Source of the DNA: JAJEFO01 sp009843725
GTDB taxonomy: Bacteria; Pseudomonadota; Alphaproteobacteria; Rhodobacterales; Rhodobacteraceae
DNA: 64,000 nucleotides
Direction of reading: 5' to 3'
NCBI GenBank assembly: GCA_965243215.1
Contig: CBDEUJ010000003.1
Coordinates: 372,001 to 436,000, forward strand
Position 1 is the stretch's first letter. Each line of letters starts with the position of its first letter. The translations under genes were made by a program, and so were the position numbers. Of this stretch, positions 8,882 through 17,616 are shown in pieces. Below the pieces are notes generated by a model, which did no database searches, was not told the origin of the DNA, and saw nothing but the letters and a program-made list of their open reading frames with translations.

Positions 8882-9679
8882 ATGAGGAGACTGATTCCAT
8901 TCGTCAAGTCCCCGCCTGTCGTGTCCGTGCTCAAGCTTCACGGCGTGATTGCCGCGCGAACGCGTGGCACGCTCAATGACGCGAGCCTGGCGGGCCTGGT
9001 CGAAAAGGCGTTCACCAAGGGCAAGCCCGCTGCGGTGGCGCTTTCCATCAATTCGCCTGGGGGAAGCCCGGCGCAATCGTCACTGATTTCCGCGCGCATT
9101 CAGCGGCTCGCCGAGGAGAAGGGCCTAAAGGTCTACGCCTTTGTCGAGGACGTGGCGGCATCGGGCGGATACTACATTGCCAGCGCGGCGGACGAAATCT
9201 GGGTGGATCGGCATTCGATCATCGGATCGATCGGGGTCATTTCGGCGGGCTTCGGCCTGAAGGACTTCATCGAGCGTCATGGAATCGAGCGCCGCGTCTA
9301 TACCGCCGGCGAAACGAAGAGCATGCTGGACGCGTTCCAGGCAGAGAAGCCGGAAGACGTCAAGCGGCTGAAGGTGCTGCAGGAGCACATTCATGCCGGT
9401 TTCATCGACCATGTGAAATCCCGCCGGGGCGCGCGCCTGAACGAGGACGAGGATCTCTTCAACGGAGACATCTGGGTGGGATCGGCGTCCCTTTCCACAG
9501 GCCTTGTCGACGGGATCGGACATCTCGTGCCGAAGATGAAGGAGGTCTTCGGCGAAAAGGTCGTTCTCAGGCTTTACGAGAAGCGTCGTCCGTTTCTTCA
9601 CCGCTTCGGGGTGGCACTTGCAGCTGACGCGATGTCCGAGATCGAGGATCGTCTGGCTTTCCGGCGTTTCGGGGTCTGA
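8882..9679 (+). CDS. S49-family serine peptidase (SohB/SppA-like)
   Basis: A 265-residue ClpP-fold peptidase of the signal-peptide-peptidase A group. The catalytic Ser is in VEDVAASGGYY (Ser94) and the general base Lys is in YTAGETKSML (Lys146); the 52-residue spacing is the same as in SohB/SppA dyads. NSPGGSPAQS forms the oxyanion strand. It lacks a transmembrane anchor and is half the length of E. coli SppA, like the short alphaproteobacterial form. The ATG at 8882 is preferred over 8873 because ggggg lies just before it. It heads a tight group of four genes ending with the SDR. Confidence 0.9.
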   Translation: MRRLIPFVKSPPVVSVLKLHGVIAARTRGTLNDASLAGLVEKAFTKGKPAAVALSINSPGGSPAQSSLISARIQRLAEEKGLKVYAFVEDVAASGGYYIASAADEIWVDRHSIIGSIGVISAGFGLKDFIERHGIERRVYTAGETKSMLDAFQAEKPEDVKRLKVLQEHIHAGFIDHVKSRRGARLNEDEDLFNGDIWVGSASLSTGLVDGIGHLVPKMKEVFGEKVVLRLYEKRRPFLHRFGVALAADAMSEIEDRLAFRRFGV

Positions 9680-9683
9680 TTCC

Positions 9684-9851
9684 ATGATGCTGAAGATCGT
9701 CACGATCTTTCTGATCTTCATTGCCTTGCTTGCGATATTTGGGAAGCTCCGCCTTTTGCTGCCACGCAACATGAGGGGGCTCGCGAAAAAGTGCGCTGGT
9801 TGCGGGCGATACCGGATTGGCAAGGGACCATGCCCCTGCGGAAGGGCGTGA
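9684..9851 (+). CDS. Small membrane protein with Cys-rich tail
   Basis: 55 residues: one hydrophobic segment (IVTIFLIFIALLAIF), basic residues, then a possible zinc-ribbon knuckle CAGCGRYRIGKGPCPCG. It sits 4 bases after the peptidase stop and 3 bases before the antiporter start, so it is clearly part of the same transcript. No function is recognised; the membrane anchor plus Cys cluster suggests a metal-binding membrane accessory protein. Confidence 0.7.
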   Translation: MMLKIVTIFLIFIALLAIFGKLRLLLPRNMRGLAKKCAGCGRYRIGKGPCPCGRA

Positions 9852-9854
9852 CGC

Positions 9855-10799
9855 TTGGCATGGATCACTGGTGCGGCCGGACTGGCAATCCTGCTTCTGG
9901 CGGGCGACCTTCTGGTGCGTGGCGCCGTTGGCGCAGCGCCACGCCTTGGGATCCCGGCATTTGTCGTTAGCCTGACTGTCGTCGCGCTCGGGACGTCTGC
10001 CCCGGAACTGCTGTTGTCGATTCAGGCGGTGCTTGGCGGCGCGCCAGGACTCGCGCTCGGCAATGTCGTCGGTTCAAACACCGCGAACGTGCTTCTGGTA
10101 CTGGGCGTGCCCGCATTGATTTCGCGGCTGCGGACCAAGGAAACCGACTGCCGAAAGAGCTATGTGACCATGCTTGGCGCGAGCGCCGTGTTCTTCCTGC
10201 TCTGCATGATCGGGCCACTCGACTGGGTCCATGGCGTCATACTTCTCGTGATTCTGGTCCTGGTCGTGTCCGATCAGGTCCGGCATGCCGCCAGCCATCG
10301 TCGAACGGCAGGCCTTCAGCCGGTCGAAACGTCCGAGCTGCAGATGCGGCTGCGGACCATTGCGCTATTCCTCGTGCTCGGCATTGCCGGCCTTCCCTTG
10401 GGTGCCGGGCTGCTTGTCGATGCTGCGGTGGAGATGGCGGGCATCTTCGGCGTGTCGGACAGCGCAATTGGCCTGACCATTGTGGCCATTGGCACATCGC
10501 TGCCAGAACTTGGCACCACGACCATGGCGGCGGTGCGCAGAAACGTGGACGTGGCGCTTGGCAACGTCATCGGTTCGAACCTCTTCAACCTTCTGCTGAT
10601 CGCCGGGGGCGCGGCGCTGTTCGGCGCGATTCCGGTGCCGAGAGAGTTCCTGGTCTTTGACCTATGGTGCATGCTTGGCGCATCGGTGCTGCTCGCCCCG
10701 TTCGTGTTTTTTCGCAAGTGGGAGATGACGCGCCGTTTCGGCGTGCTGTTCACGGTTCTATATGTCGTATACGTGATACTGGTGGTGCAGCACGGATGA
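9855..10799 (+). CDS. Calcium/sodium antiporter, YrbG-like
   Basis: An inner-membrane cation/Ca2+ exchanger of the CaCA superfamily, 314 residues, about ten hydrophobic helices. The two inverted alpha repeats are visible: GTSAPELLLSI with GNVVGSNTANVLLVLG in the first half, and GTSLPELGTTTMAA with GNVIGSNLFNLLLIAG in the second; the Glu and Asn residues of these form the ion site. The start is a TTG at 9855, since the previous stop ends at 9851 and the alpha-1 helix begins at once. It is coupled to the SDR by a 4-base overlap. Confidence 0.93.
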   Translation: MAWITGAAGLAILLLAGDLLVRGAVGAAPRLGIPAFVVSLTVVALGTSAPELLLSIQAVLGGAPGLALGNVVGSNTANVLLVLGVPALISRLRTKETDCRKSYVTMLGASAVFFLLCMIGPLDWVHGVILLVILVLVVSDQVRHAASHRRTAGLQPVETSELQMRLRTIALFLVLGIAGLPLGAGLLVDAAVEMAGIFGVSDSAIGLTIVAIGTSLPELGTTTMAAVRRNVDVALGNVIGSNLFNLLLIAGGAALFGAIPVPREFLVFDLWCMLGASVLLAPFVFFRKWEMTRRFGVLFTVLYVVYVILVVQHG

Positions 10800-11581
10800 A
10801 TGGTCAGGCACTCGTGACGGGCGCGGGCAGGCGCCTTGGGCGCGCAATGGCGCTCTACCTCGCCAGGCGCGGGCTGGATGTCGTGGTGCATTGTCACAGG
10901 TCCCGGGACGAAGCCGACGCTGTCGCGGCCGCAGCACGCGACCTGGACGTGAAGTCCGTGGTTCTGGCGGCCGATCTGACCGTCGAAGAGGAAATGCAGG
11001 GTTTGGTCCCGAAGGCCGTCGAGGCTCTCGGAGGTCCGCTGACCGTGCTGGTCAATTCCGCATCGATTTTCGAGCACGACACGGTTCACACCTGCACGCG
11101 CGCGAGTTGGGACAGGCACATCGAGTCGAATCTCCGGGCTCCGTTCGTCCTGACGCAGAAGTTTGCCGAACAGGCTCCGGAACCGGAAACCGGCGGCGAA
11201 TGGAACGAGCTCACGGCCCGGGCGCTGATCGTCAACGTCACTGATCAGCGCGTGAGGAAACTCACGCCGCATTTCGCGTCCTACACGATCGCCAAGTCCG
11301 CCCTCTGGACGTTGACCCGGACATCGGCGCAGGCTTTGGCGCCTGCCATCCGCGTCAACGCGATCGGGCCGGGGCCGACCCTGCAGGGGGCGCGCCAATC
11401 GCGCGAGCACTACGCGAACCAGCGCCGGAACACCATCCTGAACAGGGGAAGCGATGTCACGGACGTGACTGGAGCGCTTGGATATTTCCTGGATGCGCCG
11501 AGCGTGACGGGACAGCTTCTCTGCCCGGACGGAGGCCAGCATCTGGCTTGGGAAACGCCTGATGTCCGGGGTGCGAAATGA
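10796..11581 (+). CDS. SDR oxidoreductase, possible pteridine reductase (FolM-like)
   Basis: A 261-residue classical short-chain dehydrogenase. The cofactor loop is TGAGRRLGRAMA, with an Arg pattern typical of pteridine reductases and NADPH use. NSASIFE corresponds to the NNAG motif and the catalytic pair is in SYTIAKSAL (Tyr, Lys). C-terminal PDGGQHLAW is family-typical. The ATG overlaps the antiporter stop (ATGA). FolM/PTR1-type enzymes reduce dihydromonapterin or dihydrofolate; that assignment rests on the GRRLG loop and remains an inference. Confidence 0.8.
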   Translation: MNGQALVTGAGRRLGRAMALYLARRGLDVVVHCHRSRDEADAVAAAARDLDVKSVVLAADLTVEEEMQGLVPKAVEALGGPLTVLVNSASIFEHDTVHTCTRASWDRHIESNLRAPFVLTQKFAEQAPEPETGGEWNELTARALIVNVTDQRVRKLTPHFASYTIAKSALWTLTRTSAQALAPAIRVNAIGPGPTLQGARQSREHYANQRRNTILNRGSDVTDVTGALGYFLDAPSVTGQLLCPDGGQHLAWETPDVRGAK

Positions 11582-11866
11582 CCGGAGACTCGCCGAACCT
11601 GCCGTGAGTTGTGCACCGCGGCGGCGGGCCGTCACGCAGATGTTACAAAATCTTCAATGTTATCAATGTTTTGACGGGTGGACAAAAAATATCCTTGGAA
11701 ATCAAGGCATTGCAAAATCGCCTAAAATTTGGGCATTTTCGCGAAGGGTGCTGAAATCAAGGAGAATTCCTCGACCGCCGCCAGTTTTCCGCAAAGATAT
11801 CCCCAGGTTTCGTGGACAGCTTTCTTCTTGCTTCGAAATTCAACTTGTGCAGCGTGTCCGGAGACC

Positions 11867-13735
11867 ATGGTTGAAGGATCGAGACCATTGCCCGTTCGAG
11901 GGCATTCAGTCATCAAGGCCAGCCTGAAGACGCTTGATGCGAGCCCCGGAGTCTACCGGATGCTCGACGAAAAGGGTTCCGTGCTCTACGTGGGCAAGGC
12001 GCGGAACCTGAATGCGCGGGTGTCGTCCTATGCCCGGCAGAGCGGGCATTCGCCCAGGATCGCGCGGATGATCCGAGAGACGGCATCGATGATGTTCCTG
12101 ACGACTCGGACCGAGACCGAGGCCCTGCTGCTCGAGCAGAATCTCATCAAGCAGCTCAAGCCGCGCTACAACGTGCTGCTTCGGGACGACAAGTCGTTTC
12201 CGAACATTCTCGTGACCAAGGACCATGCCTTTCCGCAGATCAAGAAGCACAGGGGTGCACGGAAAGAGAAGGGCGACTACTACGGGCCTTTCGCCAGCGC
12301 CGGAGCCGTGAACCGGACGATCAACCAGCTGCAGAAGGTCTTCCTGTTGCGGAACTGCTCGGATGCCACCTTCGACAGTCGCACGCGACCTTGCCTGCTC
12401 TACCAGATCAAGCGCTGTAGCGGGCCCTGCGTGGGCAAGGTCACCGCAGGGGAATACGCCGCCCTCGTTCGGGATGCCGAGCGCTTCCTGCAGGGCCGCA
12501 CGACCATGGTCCAGGAACGACTCGCCGAAGAGATGCAGGCGGCTTCGGAAGCGCTTGAATTCGAAACGGCCGCCGCGCTCCGTGACCGGCTGAAGGCTCT
12601 CACGTTCGTGCAGGGCAGCCAGGCCGTGAACCCGGCGGGAGTGGTCGAGGCGGATGTCATCGCGCTTCACGTCGAGGGCGGACAGGCATGCGTTCAGGTC
12701 TTCTTCATTCGCGCCAACCAGAACTGGGGCAACAGCGATTTCTATCCGCGCACCGGATCCGGAGCCGAGGCGGCGGAGATCATGCAGGCCTTTGTCGGCC
12801 AGTTCTATGACAAGAGGGAGCCGCCCCGCCTGATCCTGCTCTCCGACGGCATCGAGGATGCGGATCTCATGGCGGCCGCGTTGTCGGAAAGGTCGGGTCG
12901 CAAGGTCGTGATTTCCGTTCCGCAACGCGGCGAGAAGAAGGAGCTTGTGGCTGGCGCGCTGCGGAACGCCCGCGAGAGCCTGGCCCGCAGGATGTCCGAA
13001 TCCGCCACGCAAGAGAAGCTTCTGAAAGACCTCGCGAATGCCTTTGACCTCGATGTCGACCTGCAGCGCATCGAGGTCTATGACAACAGCCACATTCAGG
13101 GTGCGCATCCCGTTGGCAGCATGATCGTCGCGGGCAAGGAGGGGTTCCTTCGGAGCCAGTTTCGCAAGTTCAACATCAAGGATGCTGAACTGGCGCCGGG
13201 CGATGACTTCGCGATGATGCGCGAAGTGCTGACCCGTCGCTTCAAGCGGCTTCTCAAGGAGGATTCCGACCGGCAGACGGACGCCTGGCCGGATCTGCTC
13301 CTGATTGACGGAGGCGGCGGGCAGGTGACCGCGGTTCACGATGTCCTCACGGAGCTTGGCGTTGACGACATGCCCGTGGTGGGTGTTGCAAAGGGCGTCG
13401 ACCGCAATGCGGGCAAGGAGGAGTTTCATCGCAAGGGCGCGCGGCATTTCGCATTGAAACGCGGTGATCCCGTGCTCTACTTCGTGCAACGCATGCGCGA
13501 CGAGGCGCACCGTTTTGCCATCGGCGCCCACCGGCAGAAGCGCTCAAGGGCCATCGGGACGACGCCTCTGGACGACGTGCCGGGCGTGGGCGCCGTCCGG
13601 AAACGCGCGCTTCTGGCGCATTTCGGCTCGGCCAAGGCGGTGAGCCGCGCCGGACTGGCGGACCTCAAGGCCGTCGAAGGCATTTCGGCGAGAACGGCCG
13701 AGACCATCTACGACTTCTTTCACGAAAAGGGCTGA
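11867..13735 (+). CDS. uvrC: Excinuclease ABC subunit C
   Basis: Nucleotide-excision repair nuclease that makes both incisions around DNA lesions in the UvrABC complex. The start at 11867 gives 622 residues. An N-terminal GIY-YIG domain (PGVYRML, VLYVGKARNL) is followed by a UvrB-binding UVR motif near residues 215-250. The RNase-H-like endonuclease half holds YDNSHIQG and LLIDGGGGQ, and two C-terminal helix-hairpin-helix motifs follow (DDVPGVGAVRKRALLAHFGS). The frame is open back to 11729 without similarity. The 285 bases upstream are AT-rich and probably contain the promoter. An IS1634-type element begins 14 bases after the stop. Confidence 0.96.
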   Translation: MVEGSRPLPVRGHSVIKASLKTLDASPGVYRMLDEKGSVLYVGKARNLNARVSSYARQSGHSPRIARMIRETASMMFLTTRTETEALLLEQNLIKQLKPRYNVLLRDDKSFPNILVTKDHAFPQIKKHRGARKEKGDYYGPFASAGAVNRTINQLQKVFLLRNCSDATFDSRTRPCLLYQIKRCSGPCVGKVTAGEYAALVRDAERFLQGRTTMVQERLAEEMQAASEALEFETAAALRDRLKALTFVQGSQAVNPAGVVEADVIALHVEGGQACVQVFFIRANQNWGNSDFYPRTGSGAEAAEIMQAFVGQFYDKREPPRLILLSDGIEDADLMAAALSERSGRKVVISVPQRGEKKELVAGALRNARESLARRMSESATQEKLLKDLANAFDLDVDLQRIEVYDNSHIQGAHPVGSMIVAGKEGFLRSQFRKFNIKDAELAPGDDFAMMREVLTRRFKRLLKEDSDRQTDAWPDLLLIDGGGGQVTAVHDVLTELGVDDMPVVGVAKGVDRNAGKEEFHRKGARHFALKRGDPVLYFVQRMRDEAHRFAIGAHRQKRSRAIGTTPLDDVPGVGAVRKRALLAHFGSAKAVSRAGLADLKAVEGISARTAETIYDFFHEKG

Positions 13736-13748
13736 AAGACCGTCTAAT

Positions 13749-15839
13749 CGGAACTTCCAGAGGGCCTCTCCACCCAACCCGTTGACATGAAGCGGGATTC
13801 TTTGGGTCCGGGGTCCCGGCAGGTGGATTCATGTTCCCATAACATGTTGGGCCATCGAGCCGGATCGCCCGCCAGCCGCCCTTGACGGGCCGAAGCATGG
13901 CGCAGCGGCATATGCGGAATTCGCTTGACATCGCGGGCAAGACCGGCTTCAGTGCGCGCACCGTGTTCCCATAACGGACGCCGCCATGGCCTTCAACATC
14001 GAGTCCGTCCCCAACCAGGCCGGAAAGCCCGCCATCCTCCTCCGGGAGGCCTGGCGGGAGGGAAGGCGGATCCGCAAGCGGACCGTCGCCAACCTCTCGA
14101 AGCTCCCGCCCGAGATCGTCGAGGGCTTCCGCGCCGTGCTCAAGGGCGCCGTCGCGGTCGGAGACATCGGCGAGCTCATGCAGGTGGAGCGCTCCCTCCT
14201 GCACGGCCACGTCGCTGCCGTCCTCGGCACCGCGCGGGACCTCGGCCTCGAGCGCATGCTCCACCGGACGCGCAGCCGCGAGCGCGACCTGGCGCTGGCC
14301 GCGGTCGTCGCGAGGGTGCTGTCGCCCGATTCCAAGCTCGCCACCGCGCGGCGGCTGTCGCCCGAGACCGCGACGAGCAGCCTCGGCGCCCTGCTCGGGC
14401 TCGGGCCCGTCACCGGCAACGAGATGCTGGACATGCTCGACTGGCTGCTGGCGCGCCAGCCCTGGATCGAGCGGAGCCTCGCGAACCGGCACCTCGAAGG
14501 AGAGAACACGCTGATCCTGTATGACGTGAGCAGCTCCTACCTGGAGGGACGGCGCTGCCGGCTGGCGGCCTTCGGACACAGCCGCGACGGCAAGAGGGGC
14601 AAGCGGCAGATCGTGTTCGGGCTGCTCTGCGCCGCGGACGGCTGCCCGGTGGCGGTGGAGGTCTTTCCCGGCAACGCCGGGGACCCGTCCACGGTGGCCT
14701 CCCAGGTGGACAAGGTCCGCAAGCGCTTCGGCATCGGCCGCGTGGCGCTGGTGGGCGACAGGGGCATGCTCACCACGGCCCGGATCCGGGAGGACCTCGA
14801 GCCCGCGGGGCTCGACTGGATCTCGGCCCTGAAGACAAGCGACATCCGGAAGCTGCTCAGGGAGGGCGCGGACGGCGCCCCGGCCCCGCTCGTGCCCGAG
14901 GCGCTGGTTCCCGACGCGGTGGCGGAGGTCACGGGCCCGGACTTCCCCGGCGAGCGGCTGATGGTGTGCCTGAACCCGAGGCTGCGGGAGGAGCGGGCCC
15001 GGAAGCGGGAGGATCTCCTGAAGGCCACGGAGAAGGCGCTGGAGGCGATCGCGGCGTCGGTGCGCTCGGGCCGGCTGAAGGGCCGGGAGGCCATCGACCG
15101 CCGGGTGGGCCGGGACGCCAACCGCCGCAAGGTCGGGAAGCACTTCGGGATCGACGTCGCGGACGGCGGCATCTCCTGGCGCCGGCTGGAGGACCGGATC
15201 GCCGCCGAGGCGCGGCTCGACGGCGTCTACGTGATCCGCACCAGCCTGGATTCCGCGTCGCTCGGGCCGGAGGCGGCCGTGGAGGCGTACAAGGGCCTCG
15301 CGGGCGTGGAGCGCGCGTTCCGGAACGCCAAGAGCGACCTCAGGATCCGTCCCGTGTACGTCTACTCGCCCGATCACGTCCGCGCGCACGTGTTCCTGTG
15401 CATGCTGGCCCTGCATGTCGAATGGCACATGCGCCGGCGCCTGGCGCCGCTCCTGTTCGAGGACGACGACCGGGAGGGCGCCCGGGCGCAGCGGAACTCC
15501 CCGGTGGAGAAGGCCGAGGTCTCGGAGCGCGCGAAGGCCAAGGCGGCGGACAAGAGGACCCCCGACGGGCTGCCGGTCCACAGCTTCCGCACCCTGCTCG
15601 ACGATCTCTCGGGCATGGCGCTGAACCAGCTGCGCCTGCCGGGCCATGACGAAACCCTGCTGTGCGTCGTCACCGCGCCGACCCCGGTCCAGAAACGGGC
15701 CTTCCAGCTGCTTGGAGTGAAACCGGACCAGAACGTTCCCATAAGACTCACAGGTTGACCGGCGGTTGCCGGGCTGGAAAACCCTTGAAAATCAGTGGGA
15801 TGGTTGCAGAAAACCGCTTTCGCCTCCCCTGAAGTTCCG
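13749..15839 (+). mobile_element. IS1634-family insertion sequence with 6-bp target duplication
   Basis: A 2091-bp element. Left terminal repeat CGGAACTTCCAGAGG and right terminal repeat (reverse complement) CGGAACTTCAGGGG are imperfect inverted repeats. The flanks carry the same 6 bases, TCTAAT, at 13743-13748 and 15840-15845, which is the target duplication. It encodes one transposase. The decamer GTTCCCATAA occurs three times in direct orientation inside the element (13833, 13965, 15735), a possible transposase binding or regulatory repeat. The insertion lies just downstream of uvrC; removing it rejoins CCGTCT with AGACGG, possibly the uvrC terminator. Confidence 0.9.
13986..15758 (+). CDS. 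IS1634-family DDE transposase
   Basis: A 590-residue transposase of the IS4-like superfamily. It begins with the family N-terminus (MAFNIESVPNQAGKPAILLREA), and the catalytic RNase-H fold carries Asp in LYDVSSSYLEG, Asp in VALVGDRGMLT and Glu in YKGLAGVERAFRNAK. The frame is intact and both element ends are present, so it may still be active. GC content is higher than in the neighbouring uvrC, consistent with acquisition. Confidence 0.92.
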   Translation: MAFNIESVPNQAGKPAILLREAWREGRRIRKRTVANLSKLPPEIVEGFRAVLKGAVAVGDIGELMQVERSLLHGHVAAVLGTARDLGLERMLHRTRSRERDLALAAVVARVLSPDSKLATARRLSPETATSSLGALLGLGPVTGNEMLDMLDWLLARQPWIERSLANRHLEGENTLILYDVSSSYLEGRRCRLAAFGHSRDGKRGKRQIVFGLLCAADGCPVAVEVFPGNAGDPSTVASQVDKVRKRFGIGRVALVGDRGMLTTARIREDLEPAGLDWISALKTSDIRKLLREGADGAPAPLVPEALVPDAVAEVTGPDFPGERLMVCLNPRLREERARKREDLLKATEKALEAIAASVRSGRLKGREAIDRRVGRDANRRKVGKHFGIDVADGGISWRRLEDRIAAEARLDGVYVIRTSLDSASLGPEAAVEAYKGLAGVERAFRNAKSDLRIRPVYVYSPDHVRAHVFLCMLALHVEWHMRRRLAPLLFEDDDREGARAQRNSPVEKAEVSERAKAKAADKRTPDGLPVHSFRTLLDDLSGMALNQLRLPGHDETLLCVVTAPTPVQKRAFQLLGVKPDQNVPIRLTG

Positions 15840-16059
15840 TCTAATGTTCTGTTTGGGAGACAGACGGGATCAATCGAAGACGCCAGAATGATAAAGTGTT
15901 TATATTTAGATAGTTAGTTATGTCTTTTTCGGAAATCAAGTCTTGCAATGCGGTCAGGGATGGGCTTGTGACACACCCGAATTGAAACCGGGCGGTTACC
16001 ATTTGATTACGAAATCCGAGATGGTGACAGGCTGCACGGCCCGCGAGGAGGCTGTTCCG

Positions 16060-16457
16060 TGGTGCGCGAGAACGGAACCAGGATCACAAGGCGGACGGTC
16101 AATGCGCTCCGCGTGGAGACCGGCGACGCCGTGTTCTGGGGGACCTGCGCGGGTTCGGCGTGCGCGTCCATGCCGGCGGACGCAAGACCTATGTGGTTCA
16201 GACCCGCAGTCCGGCCGGTCGACTGAAGCGGGTCACGCTGGGGCGGGACGGTAAGATGACGGCAGAGGAGGCGCGCCGGTCCGCGGCGGAGGTCATCTAC
16301 CGGATCAGGCGCGGCGAGGAGCCGTTTCCCGCGCCGGTCGCGCCGGAGCCGACCATGGTTGATCTTGCCGGGCGCTTCATGAAGGCGCACGTCGAGGCGA
16401 ACAGCAAGCCCGGAACGGTGAAGTCGTTCCGGCGGACGGTCGATCTTCACATGCGGC
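16060..16457 (+). pseudogene. Integrase (tyrosine recombinase) N-terminal relic
   Basis: The start of a DUF4102-type integrase: RTVNALRVETGDAVFWG in one frame, then, after a one-base slip near 16138, DLRGFGVRVHAGGRKTYVVQ and the SAM-like core-binding start (MVDLAGRFMKAHVEANSKPG). Similarity stops near 16457 and the catalytic domain is absent. It marks the left edge of the 16-21.5 kb accessory island. Confidence 0.7.
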
Positions 16458-16517
16458 ATGTGAGTTGCTCGGTGTGTTTCTTCGACGGACGAGTGTGTCC
16501 GAAAACAAGGCAGAACC

Positions 16518-17339
16518 TTATGCTATGCGTCCTGGTTTATCTTGTCTTTGAGCCCTTGGTAGTCGCTTGACTCGTTCCCCGTCCATCCGCTCAAACCGTT
16601 GATTGAACCAGTGAATGTCTTGAAAGCGGGCCTCGTCGGGTACTTGGGCACCGGCCAGGTATCTTCTTCCACGCCAGATAATTCCAAATTGGCGGGCGAC
16701 GCCCTTTCTCCAGAGGCCTACAAGTTGGGGAGGGCCGCCGCTCCGGTTGTCTTCTTCAGAGAACAATGCGTCGCAAAATGACCAAAATGCCGCCCTGCTG
16801 GTTCCCGCAGCAGACGTGCCTTCCCAGCGGCGCTCGTATTTTTGGATCACCCGTCGTCCGCTTCCATCAACATGGCAAAGATGAGAATTCGAGGCATCTA
16901 GATTGATCTCGTCGTCGTGCCAAGTCGCGGAACTGGCGTCAAACCCGACAATCCACAGTCGAAATCTTGATGACATTAATTTATCTTCTCTGGCTCCATG
17001 GATTATAGAAAAATCACTAATTGGCAAACGATGACCGTTCTGGAAAGTAGATCGAAAGACCGAAATTGCCTGATGATTACGATACTCCGCAGACTCACTG
17101 CCAGAAAACAAGAGTCCTGAATCAATTATGTCAACCATTTGCCGCAATGCGTACGGTGGCAAATAGGCGTCACCGCAAAATCCAAATATGTCGACCGAAA
17201 TGTGAGAACAAAATGTCTTCTGTCCCGCGTCCCAGTGGCTTGACTCGGAGTTCGCCCATGTGATTCTGCTGTCGGAAAGAATGTACAGTGCACAGGCACC
17301 GCGAGAGTCGACCGAGAGTTTGGCAGCTAGTGAGGTCAT
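16518..17339 (-). CDS. Ntn-hydrolase/proteasome-like protein of unknown function
   Basis: 273 residues, not recognised as a named family. The N-terminus reads M-TSLAAKLSVDSRG, then LYILSDSRITWAN and QKTF. The pattern Thr-x-x-Ala-x-K followed by SDSRxT strongly resembles the N-terminus of HslV and proteasome beta subunits (Thr nucleophile exposed after Met removal, then the DSR turn). FCGDAYLPPYALRQMVDII fits the following helix. The C-terminal 90 residues are basic and without recognised motifs. Base composition is more AT-rich than the core genes. It sits between an integrase relic and the PIN-GNAT operon, so a defence or toxin role is possible but unproven. Confidence 0.6.
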   Translation of the reverse strand: MTSLAAKLSVDSRGACALYILSDSRITWANSESSHWDAGQKTFCSHISVDIFGFCGDAYLPPYALRQMVDIIDSGLLFSGSESAEYRNHQAISVFRSTFQNGHRLPISDFSIIHGAREDKLMSSRFRLWIVGFDASSATWHDDEINLDASNSHLCHVDGSGRRVIQKYERRWEGTSAAGTSRAAFWSFCDALFSEEDNRSGGPPQLVGLWRKGVARQFGIIWRGRRYLAGAQVPDEARFQDIHWFNQRFERMDGERVKRLPRAQRQDKPGRIA

Positions 17340-17616
17340 CGGCTATACCATTTCATCGGCTATATCATTGACAATTGTCATTCCGTCATGCTAAGGTTAG
17401 GTTGACCGAAGAGGCAACTCCAAACGCTCAGCTGCAAGGCGGAGATCCCGAGGTGGGCGCCTGGTCGTTTCGGCGAGCAGGCGGTTTGGTTTTGGGGTGC
17501 AGCCACAATTCCGTTTGCGTCACGGAATTTCGAACGCTTGACAAATTCTACGATGCGGCACTGGCCGTGAGGCAATTGTGTGCCGCAGAAGACCCATTGG
17601 GTCATGAAAGGCGCGA

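Noticed and set aside
7239..8900. 553-codon minus-strand frame opposite nadE
   Set aside because: Exact antisense shadow of nadE.
13665..15647. 660-codon minus-strand frame opposite the IS1634 transposase
   Set aside because: Shadow of a GC-rich gene: low-complexity Arg/Pro/Ala composition and no motifs.
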